A program made the translations under genes and the position numbers. This document shows positions 14,180 through 22,354 of a DNA stretch of 30,372 nucleotides, in pieces. The stretch is from positions 38,781-69,152 of the IMG/VR virus record IMGVR_UViG_3300002350_000002; one strand, 5' to 3'. The DNA comes from a virus. Each line of letters opens with the position of its first letter. Within the stretch, counting starts at the first letter, position 1. Below the pieces are notes generated by a model, which saw only the letters and a program-made list of their open reading frames with translations, was not told the origin of the DNA and did not search any database.

Positions 14180-14541
14180 TGCCATACTATGAATTTTCTT
14201 GTGGGTCATGCGAATACAGTTTTGAGATTAAGCTTTCTTTTTCTGAAAGTCATCCCAAAGATTGTCCAAAGTGCAAAAAAGGAAAAGTAAATCAGGTTTA
14301 TGATGGAAACACCATTGTCTGTATCAAAGGTGGAGATACAATAGGTCAAGTAGGTGAAGCTAATTATAAGAAAGCTGGTGGAAAAATTAAAGAACATATG
14401 GCTAAAAAACAAGAATTGAAAGATTCAAAGTTGCCTTGGTGGAGATCAGGAAAGGTTACTGGGTTAAGCAAAAAGGATAAACCTTTAAACCTATCTAAAA
14501 TTAAAGATGTTAAAAATTACATAGAAACAGGAGAAGAATAA
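14179..14541 (+). CDS. FmdB-type zinc-ribbon protein
   Basis: 120 residues. The first 35 residues follow the FmdB/CxxC_CXXC zinc-ribbon pattern: M-P-Y-Y-E-F-S-C-G-S-C then C-P-K-C, giving four Cys ligands for one zinc. The remainder is basic and probably disordered or helical, with a K-x-K-E-H-M-A-K-K-Q-E segment. Such proteins are common and poorly understood in phages; single-strand nucleic acid or protein binding is likely. Its ATG shares a base with the stop before it, and its stop overlaps the next ATG in the same way. Confidence 0.75.
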   Translation: MPYYEFSCGSCEYSFEIKLSFSESHPKDCPKCKKGKVNQVYDGNTIVCIKGGDTIGQVGEANYKKAGGKIKEHMAKKQELKDSKLPWWRSGKVTGLSKKDKPLNLSKIKDVKNYIETGEE

Positions 14542-14789
14542 TGGCTTTAATTCCTAAAGCTGGAGAAGAATCACCTCATACAGCTATAGTTAGAATACAT
14601 TGGGAGGTTCTTCCAATAAGTTCTGATGGCTCATATGGATCAAATCAACCAGTTGATATTGGTTTGATATTGTTGAGAGCAGATGGAACTTCTTTTCAAG
14701 AAGCTAAAATTAAACTTGAATCTTTTTTAAATAATTCTATTAGCGACAAAAATTTTGGACACATTTGGAAAAGAGGGCAGTCATCATGA
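14541..14789 (+). CDS. Hypothetical protein, 82 residues
   Basis: Not recognised. The sequence alternates strands and turns (I-V-R-I-H-W-E-V-L-P-I, then V-D-I-G-L-I-L-L-R) and ends in a helix with R-G-Q-S-S. No cysteines. Coupled at both ends by overlaps of 1 and 4 bases with its neighbours, so it belongs to the run of small genes from 13943 to 16538. Confidence 0.65.
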   Translation: MALIPKAGEESPHTAIVRIHWEVLPISSDGSYGSNQPVDIGLILLRADGTSFQEAKIKLESFLNNSISDKNFGHIWKRGQSS

Positions 14790-15079
14790 AAATTGAAGAT
14801 CATGGAAATCTTATTATAAGTTGCAGCAATTGTAATAAGCCACTTGTTGATTTGTTTATAACTAATACAGATGCAGACATTTATTGGAAATGCGTTGCAG
14901 AATGTTGTTATTGTGGCGATAAAAGCTTTGTAAAAGATGTTAAAGGTATTTTTAGACCAGGTGGATGCGTTACTGTAGATAGAGAAAATCCAGATTTTTT
15001 TACACAAGACACTCTTTTAACAGATATTGTTACTGAAGAAAATAAAATCATATTCAAAACACAGAAAGGAAAAAAATAA
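14786..15079 (+). CDS. Small zinc-ribbon-like protein
   Basis: 97 residues from the ATG at 14786, which overlaps the previous TGA as ATGA and follows an AGAGGG site; an upstream in-frame start at 14765 is less likely. Cysteines at residues 13, 16, 36, 40, 41 and 43 (C-S-N-C, then W-K-C-V-A-E-C-C-Y-C-G-D) form a probable zinc ribbon in the N-terminal half. The C-terminal half is a beta-rich tail. Function unknown. Confidence 0.7.
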   Translation: MKIEDHGNLIISCSNCNKPLVDLFITNTDADIYWKCVAECCYCGDKSFVKDVKGIFRPGGCVTVDRENPDFFTQDTLLTDIVTEENKIIFKTQKGKK

Positions 15080-15399
15080 TGTTTTCTGTAATTGGGTTTG
15101 ATAAAAATGGTAAAGAATGCGATCATGAAAACTTCCTGTCTCTTGCTAAAAAAAGCACTGATACAGAGTTGAAGAGTGAAAAATTTTGGGTTAAAGTTTG
15201 CACCAATGGAATAGATTCTGGAAAACTTTTTGATCCATCTTCAAACTTGCTAGAAGACTTAAAGCGTTTTGATAACCACACAGATAAACATAGATACTCA
15301 TACAAAAGTGTAAATAGGGAATGTTTTAACTTTTACATTTCTTATTTATCAACCAACAACTCTTCTTTTTTAAAAAATGCTGAAAGGAATATATCATGA
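15079..15399 (+). CDS. Hypothetical protein, 106 residues
   Basis: Not recognised. Begins with a strand (F-S-V-I-G-F-D-K-N-G-K-E), then a helical polar body containing K-F-W-V-K-V-C-T-N-G and an aromatic stretch F-N-F-Y-I-S-Y-L-S near the C-terminus. It shares one base with the preceding gene and overlaps the next by four bases, preceded in turn by an AAAGGAA site for that next gene. Confidence 0.65.
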   Translation: MFSVIGFDKNGKECDHENFLSLAKKSTDTELKSEKFWVKVCTNGIDSGKLFDPSSNLLEDLKRFDNHTDKHRYSYKSVNRECFNFYISYLSTNNSSFLKNAERNIS

Positions 15400-15686
15400 C
15401 CAAAAAATCTAAAAATGCTCCTTTGAATGAAATTGAAATATATTTTATTGAGGGCAATTGTTCGTCTATGTCCTTGGGCGATATTGCAGAAAAGCTTAGT
15501 AGAGATGTTGAATTTATTAAAGATGTTTATGATAAGGCTAGAACAAAAAAATCTTTAACATTTCAAACGAAGCTTGGAAGCGTGGCTATGACAGCAGCAC
15601 AATCTAGCAAAGGCGATGATATTGTTAGATCAAGTGAGAATGCTGCTTATATGAAAAAATTTAAAAACAGTATTCATAAAATATGA
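15396..15686 (+). CDS. Small protein with a helix-turn-helix-like segment
   Basis: 96 residues. Residues about 25-47 (M-S-L-G-D-I-A-E-K-L-S-R-D-V-E-F-I-K-D-V-Y-D-K) fit a helix-turn-helix pattern as found in sigma-like or recruiting factors. A later segment (G-S-V-A-M-T-A-A-Q-S-S-K-G-D-D) resembles a motif I have seen in small phage proteins of unknown role. It may be a DNA-binding regulator; the evidence is a sequence pattern only. It overlaps neighbours by four bases on each side. Confidence 0.6.
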   Translation: MTKKSKNAPLNEIEIYFIEGNCSSMSLGDIAEKLSRDVEFIKDVYDKARTKKSLTFQTKLGSVAMTAAQSSKGDDIVRSSENAAYMKKFKNSIHKI

Positions 15687-16135
15687 TTTGCAAAACATAC
15701 GACAAAGAATATTTTGAAGATAAGACTTGTTGGGCAGTAGAATTGTCCAATGGTGAAACCGTTTATCAAAACGATGGTTTTGATCAATCTGTTGAGTTTT
15801 CTGCTTGGATTAGACTTAAAAAGTATTTGCACGAAAACAATTTGAAAATAGAAAAAATGTATGTGAGATTTAGATCGAATATTTTTTATCCTTTAGAAGA
15901 TTATTGTGAAGGATACTTTTTCTCTATGGGCATCATTGGTATGATGTCATCTACTGAAAATATAAATTTTTATATATTGGGTTCTATCAAGAAAGATGTT
16001 GTTAGTTTAAAAAAGATAAAAGTTCCAGAACTAATAATTTTTGATGAAGAAGAAAGAAACATTTCTGATTGTACTGAGCAACAAGTAATTTTAAATACGA
16101 AAGAAAATTATGGCAAAGGAAAGATCTTCAAATAG
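15683..16135 (+). CDS. Conserved phage hypothetical protein, 150 residues
   Basis: The N-terminal half (C-W-A-V-E-L-S-N-G-E-T-V-Y-Q-N-D-G, then A-W-I-R-L-K-K-Y-L, and M-Y-V-R-F-R-S) looks like a conserved phage family near replication genes; no function is known to me. The middle has a glycine- and methionine-rich stretch (F-F-S-M-G-I-I-G-M-M). Overlaps the next gene by 26 bases. Confidence 0.65.
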   Translation: MICKTYDKEYFEDKTCWAVELSNGETVYQNDGFDQSVEFSAWIRLKKYLHENNLKIEKMYVRFRSNIFYPLEDYCEGYFFSMGIIGMMSSTENINFYILGSIKKDVVSLKKIKVPELIIFDEEERNISDCTEQQVILNTKENYGKGKIFK

Positions 16136-16538
16136 TAGATATGAATCTAGGCATGGTGGTGGTTGGATAACTCCAGCACAATTTTTGGCTGAGTTAATGT
16201 GTGAGCGTTTTGCCAAACAAAATCGTCAAGATATACCTCCAAAATTTTGGGATAAACAACCTTGGAAAAAAGAGTTTTTTAAACAGCTTTCTTTAGCAAA
16301 TAAGCTTTTAGAAAAATATGATCCAGCACTAGTTTCTAAGGCTTTAAGATCACAAGAAGGTAAAAAAATATTCTCTTTAGGTGCTCCTTGGTTGATAAAG
16401 CTCATAGAGTATGAAGAATATAAATTTAAGGAAGCAGATGAGAAAAAGGTTGAGAAAGTAGAATCTTTGCCAATTAAAAAGTCTTTTGTTTCAAAGAAAT
16501 CAACACTAAGTAAATTAAAGGATATTGAAAATGAGTGA
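16110..16538 (+). CDS. Conserved phage protein preceding UvsX
   Basis: 142 residues. Begins basic, then W-I-T-P-A-Q-F-L-A-E-L-M-C-E-R-F-A, K-F-W-D-K-Q-P-W-K-K-E-F-F and an all-helical body, ending in a Lys/Ser-rich tail. I recognise this as a family occurring next to recombination genes in several phages, with no assigned activity. Its stop overlaps the recombinase start by eight bases, and the AAAGGA near its end acts as the ribosome site for uvsX, so the two are probably made together. Confidence 0.65.
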   Translation: MAKERSSNSRYESRHGGGWITPAQFLAELMCERFAKQNRQDIPPKFWDKQPWKKEFFKQLSLANKLLEKYDPALVSKALRSQEGKKIFSLGAPWLIKLIEYEEYKFKEADEKKVEKVESLPIKKSFVSKKSTLSKLKDIENE

Positions 16539-18516
16539 TGAAGTAGAAAAAATAATCAAAGAAGTATCAAAGCAATATGGTAATGGTATTGCAATAAACG
16601 CAAGCGATTTGCTAGATGAAGAAAAGCATGTTATACCGCTTTCTCCAGCTTTAAATCTTGGTTTACATGGTGGTATACCAGAAGGTTCTTGGGTTACATG
16701 TTCTGGTCATCCAAAAAGCGGAAAAGAACAGCCTGTTTCTGCTCTTGTTTATACTCCAAATGGTCCTAAACCAATTGGTGAATTGATGTTGGGCGAGCAT
16801 GTATGTACACATGATGGTAATTCAGCAGAAATTCTCGCTATCTATCCACAAGGAATTAAAGATGTTTATCGAATAAGTTTTTCTGATGGAACATTTGCAG
16901 AGTGCGGATTAGATCATCTTTGGTCAATTAAAACAAAAGATCATAAGGATTTTGTTGTTAGACAACTTAAAGATTTTATTAATGATATTTATTACAAGTC
17001 TGGAAAAGTAGCAAAATATTCTATACCAATTTCTACTCCTGCATTGTTTAATGAAACAACCAAAGAGATTTCCCCATACATAATGGGCATTTTTCTTGGT
17101 GCTGGAATTTTTGGAAAAAATTCAACATATGTAACTCTTGAAAAAGATTTAGATATTGTGAATGAAATGTCTGATAGCGATAAAAAATATATAGTTTATG
17201 ACAATGAATCCAAAAAGATATCTGCTAAAAATTCCAATCCTTTTATAAAGCTTGGGCTTTTTAATATTGCAAATAACCAAAAGTTTATTCCCCCAAAATA
17301 TTTGTTTGATGGCGTTTACAATCGAACAAGGTTAATAACTGGTATTTTAAAAGTTGCTGGATATTTAACTAAAGATAAAAGCTTAACTATTACAGTATCA
17401 AGTCAAAGGCTTGCAGAAGATATCGTTACATTGGTGCAATCTTTGGGAGGAATAGGCAACTATTCTGTTCATAAGAACAAAGACTCAAAAAGATATGTCT
17501 GTATATTAAAACTTAACATTTTACAAAAAAGAAAAAATAAATTTGAAAGAAAAATAATATCTGTAAAAAAAGTAAGAAAAGAAGAGTGTGTTTGTATTAC
17601 CATAAACACAAAAGATGGTTTGTACTTAACCAATAACTTTATAGTTACACATAACACATTAACCTCACTTTCTTTTGCTGCACAATGTCAAAAACCTGAG
17701 AATGGTGGTAGACATGTGTATTATCTGAACATTGAAGGTCGATTGAAGCCTATGAATCTAAAGGGCATAGCTGGCTTAAATTTAGACAAGATGACAATCT
17801 ATAGGTCTACTCAAGATAAGATTCTTTCTGCAAAGGACTACCTAAATTTGGCTTTTAAAGCCATCAATACGCATCCAGGAAGTTTGATCATCATAGATAG
17901 TGTTTCTGCCCTATGTGATGAAAAAGAAATGGATGAGGGTATTGGGTATGAAAATAGAGGGGCTGGTAATAAGCTCTTTGCTGGTTTTTGCAGACAAGCA
18001 GCTAATATAGTGCCAGTACAAAACTGTATTGTTTGGGCGATTATGCACTTAACCCAATCTCAGGGTATGTATGGTGGTTATACAGAAAAAGGTTCTAGAA
18101 CATTGCAGTATCAAGCAGATGTTCAAATGAGAGTTAAATTTGATAAAGCTTGGAATGTTGGCATAGAAGGCAAAGAAAAACAAATTGGACAACAGGTTCA
18201 TTGGTTAATTGAATCTTGTGCTTTAGGTTCACCAGGAATGGAAATTGACAGCTATATTCGTTACGGCATTGGTATTGATAATACATATGAAGCCATAAAT
18301 CTTGGTTGTCAACTTGGTCTTATAGCTAAAGCTGGTGCTTGGATGACACTTGATTTTATGCAAAGGCACTTAAAATTGTTAGATTCAAAAGAATGGGATG
18401 ATGCAACAATAAGAAAAGTTAAAACCCAAGGTGCAGAAAAGCTTTATAGGCTACTGCTTGAAAATCCTTTATGGGTAAAAGTTCTTGAGCAAGAAATAAA
18501 AGGTCTTTTATCATGA
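16531..18516 (+). CDS. uvsX: UvsX/RecA-type recombinase precursor with intein
   Basis: 661-residue precursor from the ATG at 16531 (AAAGGA just upstream); splicing out 310 residues leaves a 351-residue recombinase. It would coat single-stranded DNA and drive ATP-dependent strand exchange. The Walker A loop G-H-P-K-S-G-K is broken by the intein after the Lys and is completed as G-K-T-L by the downstream extein. Walker B is L-I-I-I-D-S-V-S-A-L. The L1/L2-type region and Q-G-M-Y-G-G-Y-T-E-K-G-S follow, as in phage UvsX proteins, and an acidic-to-basic C-terminus. Adjacent genes for a nuclease and a possible mediator fit a recombination-dependent replication unit. Confidence 0.88.
   Translation: MSDEVEKIIKEVSKQYGNGIAINASDLLDEEKHVIPLSPALNLGLHGGIPEGSWVTCSGHPKSGKEQPVSALVYTPNGPKPIGELMLGEHVCTHDGNSAEILAIYPQGIKDVYRISFSDGTFAECGLDHLWSIKTKDHKDFVVRQLKDFINDIYYKSGKVAKYSIPISTPALFNETTKEISPYIMGIFLGAGIFGKNSTYVTLEKDLDIVNEMSDSDKKYIVYDNESKKISAKNSNPFIKLGLFNIANNQKFIPPKYLFDGVYNRTRLITGILKVAGYLTKDKSLTITVSSQRLAEDIVTLVQSLGGIGNYSVHKNKDSKRYVCILKLNILQKRKNKFERKIISVKKVRKEECVCITINTKDGLYLTNNFIVTHNTLTSLSFAAQCQKPENGGRHVYYLNIEGRLKPMNLKGIAGLNLDKMTIYRSTQDKILSAKDYLNLAFKAINTHPGSLIIIDSVSALCDEKEMDEGIGYENRGAGNKLFAGFCRQAANIVPVQNCIVWAIMHLTQSQGMYGGYTEKGSRTLQYQADVQMRVKFDKAWNVGIEGKEKQIGQQVHWLIESCALGSPGMEIDSYIRYGIGIDNTYEAINLGCQLGLIAKAGAWMTLDFMQRHLKLLDSKEWDDATIRKVKTQGAEKLYRLLLENPLWVKVLEQEIKGLLS
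16726..17655 (+). mobile_element. Class 3 intein with degenerate endonuclease (UvsX host)
   Basis: Encodes 310 residues from E66 to N375. It has no Cys, Ser or Thr at its N-terminus; the sequence reads G-K then E-Q-P-V-S-A-L-V-Y-T-P-N-G. The class 3 'WCT' residues are present: Trp131 after the block B His (D-H-L-W), Cys355 in block F (C-V-C-I) and Thr373 in block G (V-T-H-N), with Thr+1. Starting at E66 restores a perfect Walker A Thr; starting at Q67 would leave Glu there. The LAGLIDADG motifs are decayed (I-F-L-G-A-G-I-F and I-T-G-I-L-K-V-A-G), so homing is probably lost. Confidence 0.85.
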
Positions 18517-18917
18517 AAATAAAAGGTTTAGATGGAAGAATGCACTCTTGGTCATTTTATGGTCAAATGCCAGACATAAGCGATGAAAGAAAAAGATCGG
18601 AGTTACACATAAGAACTAGGGTGTTGCTTAAATCTTTATATCCAGTAGATAGAATACTTGAAGAAGTTCATTTGCCTGGATCTGGAAATTTGTACGCAGA
18701 TTTTTGGTTGCCATTAAGGAATAAAATCATAGAAGTTCATGGGGAACAGCATTACAAATTTGTTCCTTTCTTTCATGGAACACAGCTAAACTTTTTGGCA
18801 TCAAAGGCGAATGACAATAAGAAGAAAGAATGGTGTTTAATCAACGGAATAGTTCTTGTGGAGTTACCATTTAATGAATCAACCGAGCAGTGGCAATCAA
18901 GAATTGAACTTGACTGA
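18513..18917 (+). CDS. PD-(D/E)xK-fold nuclease
   Basis: 134 residues. The core reads L-Y-A-D-F-W-L-P-L-R-N-K-I-I-E-V-H-G-E-Q-H-Y: a candidate metal-binding Asp on one strand, then E-V-H-G-E-Q on the next, as in PD-(D/E)xK nucleases of the Vsr/DUF559 kind. Upstream R-T-R-V-L-L-K-S-L-Y-P and downstream K-K-K-E-W-C-L-I-N-G-I-V-L-V-E-L-P also fit that fold. It overlaps uvsX by four bases (ATGA), so a role in recombination or in nicking DNA is possible; a free-standing homing nuclease is the alternative. The fold call is moderately secure, the job is not. Confidence 0.6.
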   Translation: MKIKGLDGRMHSWSFYGQMPDISDERKRSELHIRTRVLLKSLYPVDRILEEVHLPGSGNLYADFWLPLRNKIIEVHGEQHYKFVPFFHGTQLNFLASKANDNKKKEWCLINGIVLVELPFNESTEQWQSRIELD

Positions 18918-19383
18918 AGAACAAAAGATCGATATTGCTTTAGAAAAATATGAATTGACCATTGGCTTAACACCAATTCCTTCTGATAAAGAATTTACAT
19001 GCATAAAGTATTTATACTTATCGCAGGATGATTTATCAAAAATGAGCAGCGAACAATGTTCAGAGTCATGCGTTTTACTTAATAGTTTTTCTTTCCATAT
19101 AAGCAGGGTTATAAACAAAGAAAAAACAAAATTAAGATGGTGCAATGAAAAGATTTTAAGTGTTGTAGCAAATAATCTTTCAGACTACAGATATTTTTCA
19201 GCAGAAGAAAGAATGGCTTTGTGTATAAAAGATAATGATTATGCAAAAAAAATAAAAAAGCTTTCTACTTTAATACAAGCAAGAATAGATAGAATTGAAT
19301 ATTTACCGATTAGACTTGAAAAAGTTGCTGAATCTTTGTCAAATTTAGCTTATTCAAAAAGGAGAAATAATGAATCTCGTTAA
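18874..19383 (+). CDS. Helical protein, possible UvsY-like mediator
   Basis: 169 residues from the ATG at 18874, which has GGAG about ten bases upstream and overlaps the nuclease gene by 44 bases; a TTG at 18856 is an alternative. The product is all-helical and charged. The C-terminal part (I-K-D-N-D-Y-A-K-K-I-K-K-L-S-T-L-I-Q-A-R followed by an L-x-x-V-A-E-S-L-S-N-L helix) resembles in pattern, not identity, the end of T4 UvsY, and the gene is close to uvsX. UvsY loads the recombinase on SSB-coated DNA. This is inference from size, helical pattern and place only. Confidence 0.5.
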   Translation: MNQPSSGNQELNLTEEQKIDIALEKYELTIGLTPIPSDKEFTCIKYLYLSQDDLSKMSSEQCSESCVLLNSFSFHISRVINKEKTKLRWCNEKILSVVANNLSDYRYFSAEERMALCIKDNDYAKKIKKLSTLIQARIDRIEYLPIRLEKVAESLSNLAYSKRRNNESR

Positions 19384-19798
19384 TATGTTGAAAACAGCAG
19401 TTGGAAACAAAGATTGGGCATTAGTGTCAAAAGCATTAAATATTTTATCTGGTGATGAAGAATTTGTTGTTTTAACGCATCAACCATCTACTCCAGCTAA
19501 ACAAGTTAATTTTTCATCTAACAAAGCTTCTGTCAGCAGTAAGTCTTTAGTTCCACCAACAGTCAATAAGTTTGTTGATGATTTAACACTTGAATCGGGC
19601 TTCATAGAAAAGGAGCAAAAAACCTCTAACAAAAGCTATAGGCAACCATTCAAAGAAGGCGATCATTTTTGTGATGTAAAATGTTCTAGGTGTGGATGCG
19701 GTATGAAGGTAACAAAAGAAGAACATAAGTTTAGAACAATTGATTCTGAATCAGCACCATTTACATGCATTAAGTGCATTAGAAATTCGAGTAGATAA
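19370..19798 (+). CDS. Hypothetical protein with C-terminal zinc ribbon
   Basis: 142 residues. A short helical N-terminus (M-L-K-T-A-V-G-N-K-D-W-A-L-V) is followed by a Ser/Lys-rich, probably disordered linker at about residues 40-90, and a C-terminal ribbon with C-S-R-C-G-C-G and C-I-K-C spaced by about 25 residues. AAGGAG lies before its ATG, inside the previous gene. Such short zinc proteins in replication modules often contact DNA or partner enzymes, but none is identified here. It shares its last base with the helicase ATG. Confidence 0.65.
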   Translation: MNLVNMLKTAVGNKDWALVSKALNILSGDEEFVVLTHQPSTPAKQVNFSSNKASVSSKSLVPPTVNKFVDDLTLESGFIEKEQKTSNKSYRQPFKEGDHFCDVKCSRCGCGMKVTKEEHKFRTIDSESAPFTCIKCIRNSSR

Positions 19799-21261
19799 TG
19801 AACGATGTTGCATCTGAAAGAGTTATATTGGCTGCTCTTTTTCAAAAGGGTTATGATTGCTATATTGAAATTTGCGATATTGTTGATGAGAACAGTTTTA
19901 GTTCTGATGAAACATCCGCAATATATAAGTGTTTGGTAAAAATAGTAAATGAAAAAGATTCAAAAGCTGATATACCATCAATTATAGCTGTAGCAAACTC
20001 TTTAAAAATACAGCAGTTTTTTCAAAAAGATGATCAGGCTAAGTATCTTAGATCTTTAACATTGTTGCCAGTTGAAATAGTTAATGCTAAAAAAGCAGCA
20101 GCAAAATTAAAAAAGATGCAAATTGCTAAGACCTTAGCATACAACTTATCTAATTGTGCAACTGAATTATTGGGTATGACAGGTGATGAGCCTATTTCAC
20201 AAATAGTTTCTCTTGCAGAAGCAACTGTATTAGATCAAACTTTTAAAATTTCAAATGCAGAAGACCCAAGTCCAAAAGAAATATCTGAAGGTTTAGATGA
20301 TTATGTAAAGTTTTTAGAAGATAATCCAATATCTCAACTTGGTATTTCATCGGGTTTTAAAGTTTACGATAGGGCTATTGGAGGCGGTCTTAGGCCAGGC
20401 ACAGTTAATTTAATTGGTGCAAGAATGAAAACAGGCAAATCATTTTTTGCAGATAATGTTGCAATGAATGTTGCTAAACAAGGTATACCTGTCTTAATGT
20501 TTGATACTGAAATGACAGCGAAAGATCATTGGCATAGACTATTGGCTTGTATGGGTAACATTAAAATCGAAGATATTGAAAATGGATCTTTTTCAAAAGA
20601 TTCCTCAAAAAAGAAAAGGGTCTACGATGCCTCAAATGCATTAAAAGATATGCCATTTAAATATAAGTCTATTGCTGGAAAAAGCTTTGATGAAGTTTTA
20701 AGTCTTGCTAGAAGATGGGTTATAAAAGATGTTGGATTAGATGATTTTGGCAAAGCAAAACCATGTTTGATAATACTTGACTATATAAAATTGATGGATG
20801 ATGGAACAATATCAAAAAATATTGCTGAATATCAAGCACTAGGTTTTTTAATGACGAGTCTTCACAATTTCATGGTTCAATATGGGGTTGCTTGTTTGGC
20901 CTTTACTCAATTAAACAGAGATGGCATAACAAGAGAAGACACAGATGTTGCATCAGGCTCTGATAGAATTTTGTGGTTGTGTAGTAATTTTTCAATCTAT
21001 AAGCGTAAAACAGAAGAGGAAATGGCAGATGAAAGCGTTTCAGACAATAATATTTCATACAACTTAAAACTCATACCAGTTGTTGCAAGGCATGGCAAGG
21101 GTATTGATGCTGGTGATTACATCAATATATCTGGAAATTATGAATATGGAAGAATAACAGAAGGTCCAACTAGAAATGAGTTTTATAAACTTAGATCAAC
21201 AAGAATTAATAATGGTTTTCAAATAGAGGAACTACCAGATGAAATCTCAGGAACAAATTGA
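19798..21261 (+). CDS. Replicative DNA helicase, DnaB/gp41 type
   Basis: 487 residues. A hexameric 5'-3' helicase of the RecA-fold SF4 class. Residues about 1-110 form the helical N-terminal domain (A-S-E-R-V-I-L-A-A-L-F at the start is typical of DnaB). The motor domain has G-I-S-S-G-F-K-V-Y-D, Walker A G-A-R-M-K-T-G-K-S (207-215), F-D-T-E-M as H1a/acidic motif, Walker B L-I-I-L-D-Y (324-329) and A-F-T-Q-L-N-R. An Arg-finger segment can be expected in V-V-A-R-H-G-K-G. Unlike the recombinase, its P-loop is not interrupted. The downstream primase overlaps by 23 bases, consistent with a helicase-primase pair. Confidence 0.9.
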   Translation: MNDVASERVILAALFQKGYDCYIEICDIVDENSFSSDETSAIYKCLVKIVNEKDSKADIPSIIAVANSLKIQQFFQKDDQAKYLRSLTLLPVEIVNAKKAAAKLKKMQIAKTLAYNLSNCATELLGMTGDEPISQIVSLAEATVLDQTFKISNAEDPSPKEISEGLDDYVKFLEDNPISQLGISSGFKVYDRAIGGGLRPGTVNLIGARMKTGKSFFADNVAMNVAKQGIPVLMFDTEMTAKDHWHRLLACMGNIKIEDIENGSFSKDSSKKKRVYDASNALKDMPFKYKSIAGKSFDEVLSLARRWVIKDVGLDDFGKAKPCLIILDYIKLMDDGTISKNIAEYQALGFLMTSLHNFMVQYGVACLAFTQLNRDGITREDTDVASGSDRILWLCSNFSIYKRKTEEEMADESVSDNNISYNLKLIPVVARHGKGIDAGDYINISGNYEYGRITEGPTRNEFYKLRSTRINNGFQIEELPDEISGTN

Positions 21262-22354
21262 TTTTAAATTAGCAAATAAAATAATTTCAAAAAATATAGA
21301 TGTTGTTTTAAACCACTTCGATATTGAATTAAATTACACTGATGCTTATCTTTCTGGCCCATGTCCAATACATGGTGGAGATAATAAAACCGCATTCAAT
21401 ATTTTTACATCTGGCAATACACATGTAGGAAACTGGATATGCTACACGCACCATTGTGAAAAAAACTTTATCAATAACAGCATTGGTTTTATTAGAGGTT
21501 TAATAAGTCACAGTAAATATAACTGGTCAAAAGCTGGAGATAAAATAGCATCATTTGCAGAAACATTGTACTTAATAAAAAGCTTGTACGATTTTTCAAT
21601 TGATGATAAATTATCTACAAATAAAACTAAAAATATATTAGAGTCTTCGGCATTTACAAAGACCACAAAAGAAAAACAAGATAAGTGGAGTAAGACTTCT
21701 GTAAGATCAAGCTTATCAATACCATCTAAATATTATCTTTCTAGGGGTTATACTGAAGAATGTTTAAATAATTATGATATAGGGGAATCTAATTCTTCTG
21801 TTGGCATATTTAAAGACAGAGTAGTTGTTCCAGTATATGATGCCGATGGAAAATTTATAGTTGGTTTCACAGGAAGAACAAAATATAAAAAGTGTGAAGC
21901 ATGTAAACATTATCATGAACAAGAAGCGAGTTGCAATGGTTATGTTCATATGTCTAAGTGGTGTCACAATAAAGGTTTTTCTAAAAAAGATTATTTATAC
22001 AATTATAATTTTGCAATTGAGGCTATTAAAAAAACTGGCGTTGCCATATTGGTGGAAGGACCAGGAGATGTTTGGAGAATTGCTGAATCTGGAATTAAAA
22101 ATTCATTAGCTGTATTTGGGTCATCTTTAACAGATGCACAACAGATTTTACTAGAGTCATCTGGAGCTTTGTATTTAATCCTATTGTTTGATTCAGATGA
22201 GGCTGGTTTAAAAGCTGGAAATAGCATAGAATCTTCTCTTGGTAGAATGTTCAAAATAATTAAGCCAAAATTGCCGAATGGTTTTAAAGATATTGGTGAG
22301 ATGAGTGTGGATGATGTTAAAAGTTTTTTACTCCCCATTATGGAAAAGCTGTGA
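21239..22354 (+). CDS. DnaG-type DNA primase
   Basis: 371 residues. It synthesises RNA primers with the helicase. An N-terminal zinc-binding domain has C42 and H45 (G-P-C-P-I-H-G-G-D-N), then C68 and C73 (W-I-C-Y-T-H-H-C). The TOPRIM core is clear: A-I-L-V-E-G-P-G-D with E273, and L-L-F-D-S-D-E-A-G with D318 and D320 for metal ions. Between these, residues 219-242 carry four more cysteines (C219, C222, C232, C242) that may form a second metal site. It is short compared with bacterial DnaG and lacks an obvious helicase-binding C-terminal domain, as in T4 gp61. The last base region overlaps the next start as GTGA. Confidence 0.88.
   Translation: MKSQEQIDFKLANKIISKNIDVVLNHFDIELNYTDAYLSGPCPIHGGDNKTAFNIFTSGNTHVGNWICYTHHCEKNFINNSIGFIRGLISHSKYNWSKAGDKIASFAETLYLIKSLYDFSIDDKLSTNKTKNILESSAFTKTTKEKQDKWSKTSVRSSLSIPSKYYLSRGYTEECLNNYDIGESNSSVGIFKDRVVVPVYDADGKFIVGFTGRTKYKKCEACKHYHEQEASCNGYVHMSKWCHNKGFSKKDYLYNYNFAIEAIKKTGVAILVEGPGDVWRIAESGIKNSLAVFGSSLTDAQQILLESSGALYLILLFDSDEAGLKAGNSIESSLGRMFKIIKPKLPNGFKDIGEMSVDDVKSFLLPIMEKL

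Noticed and set aside
21861-22109. 82-codon + strand open frame inside the primase gene
   Set aside because: Different frame within conserved primase sequence, no ribosome site, no recognisable features.
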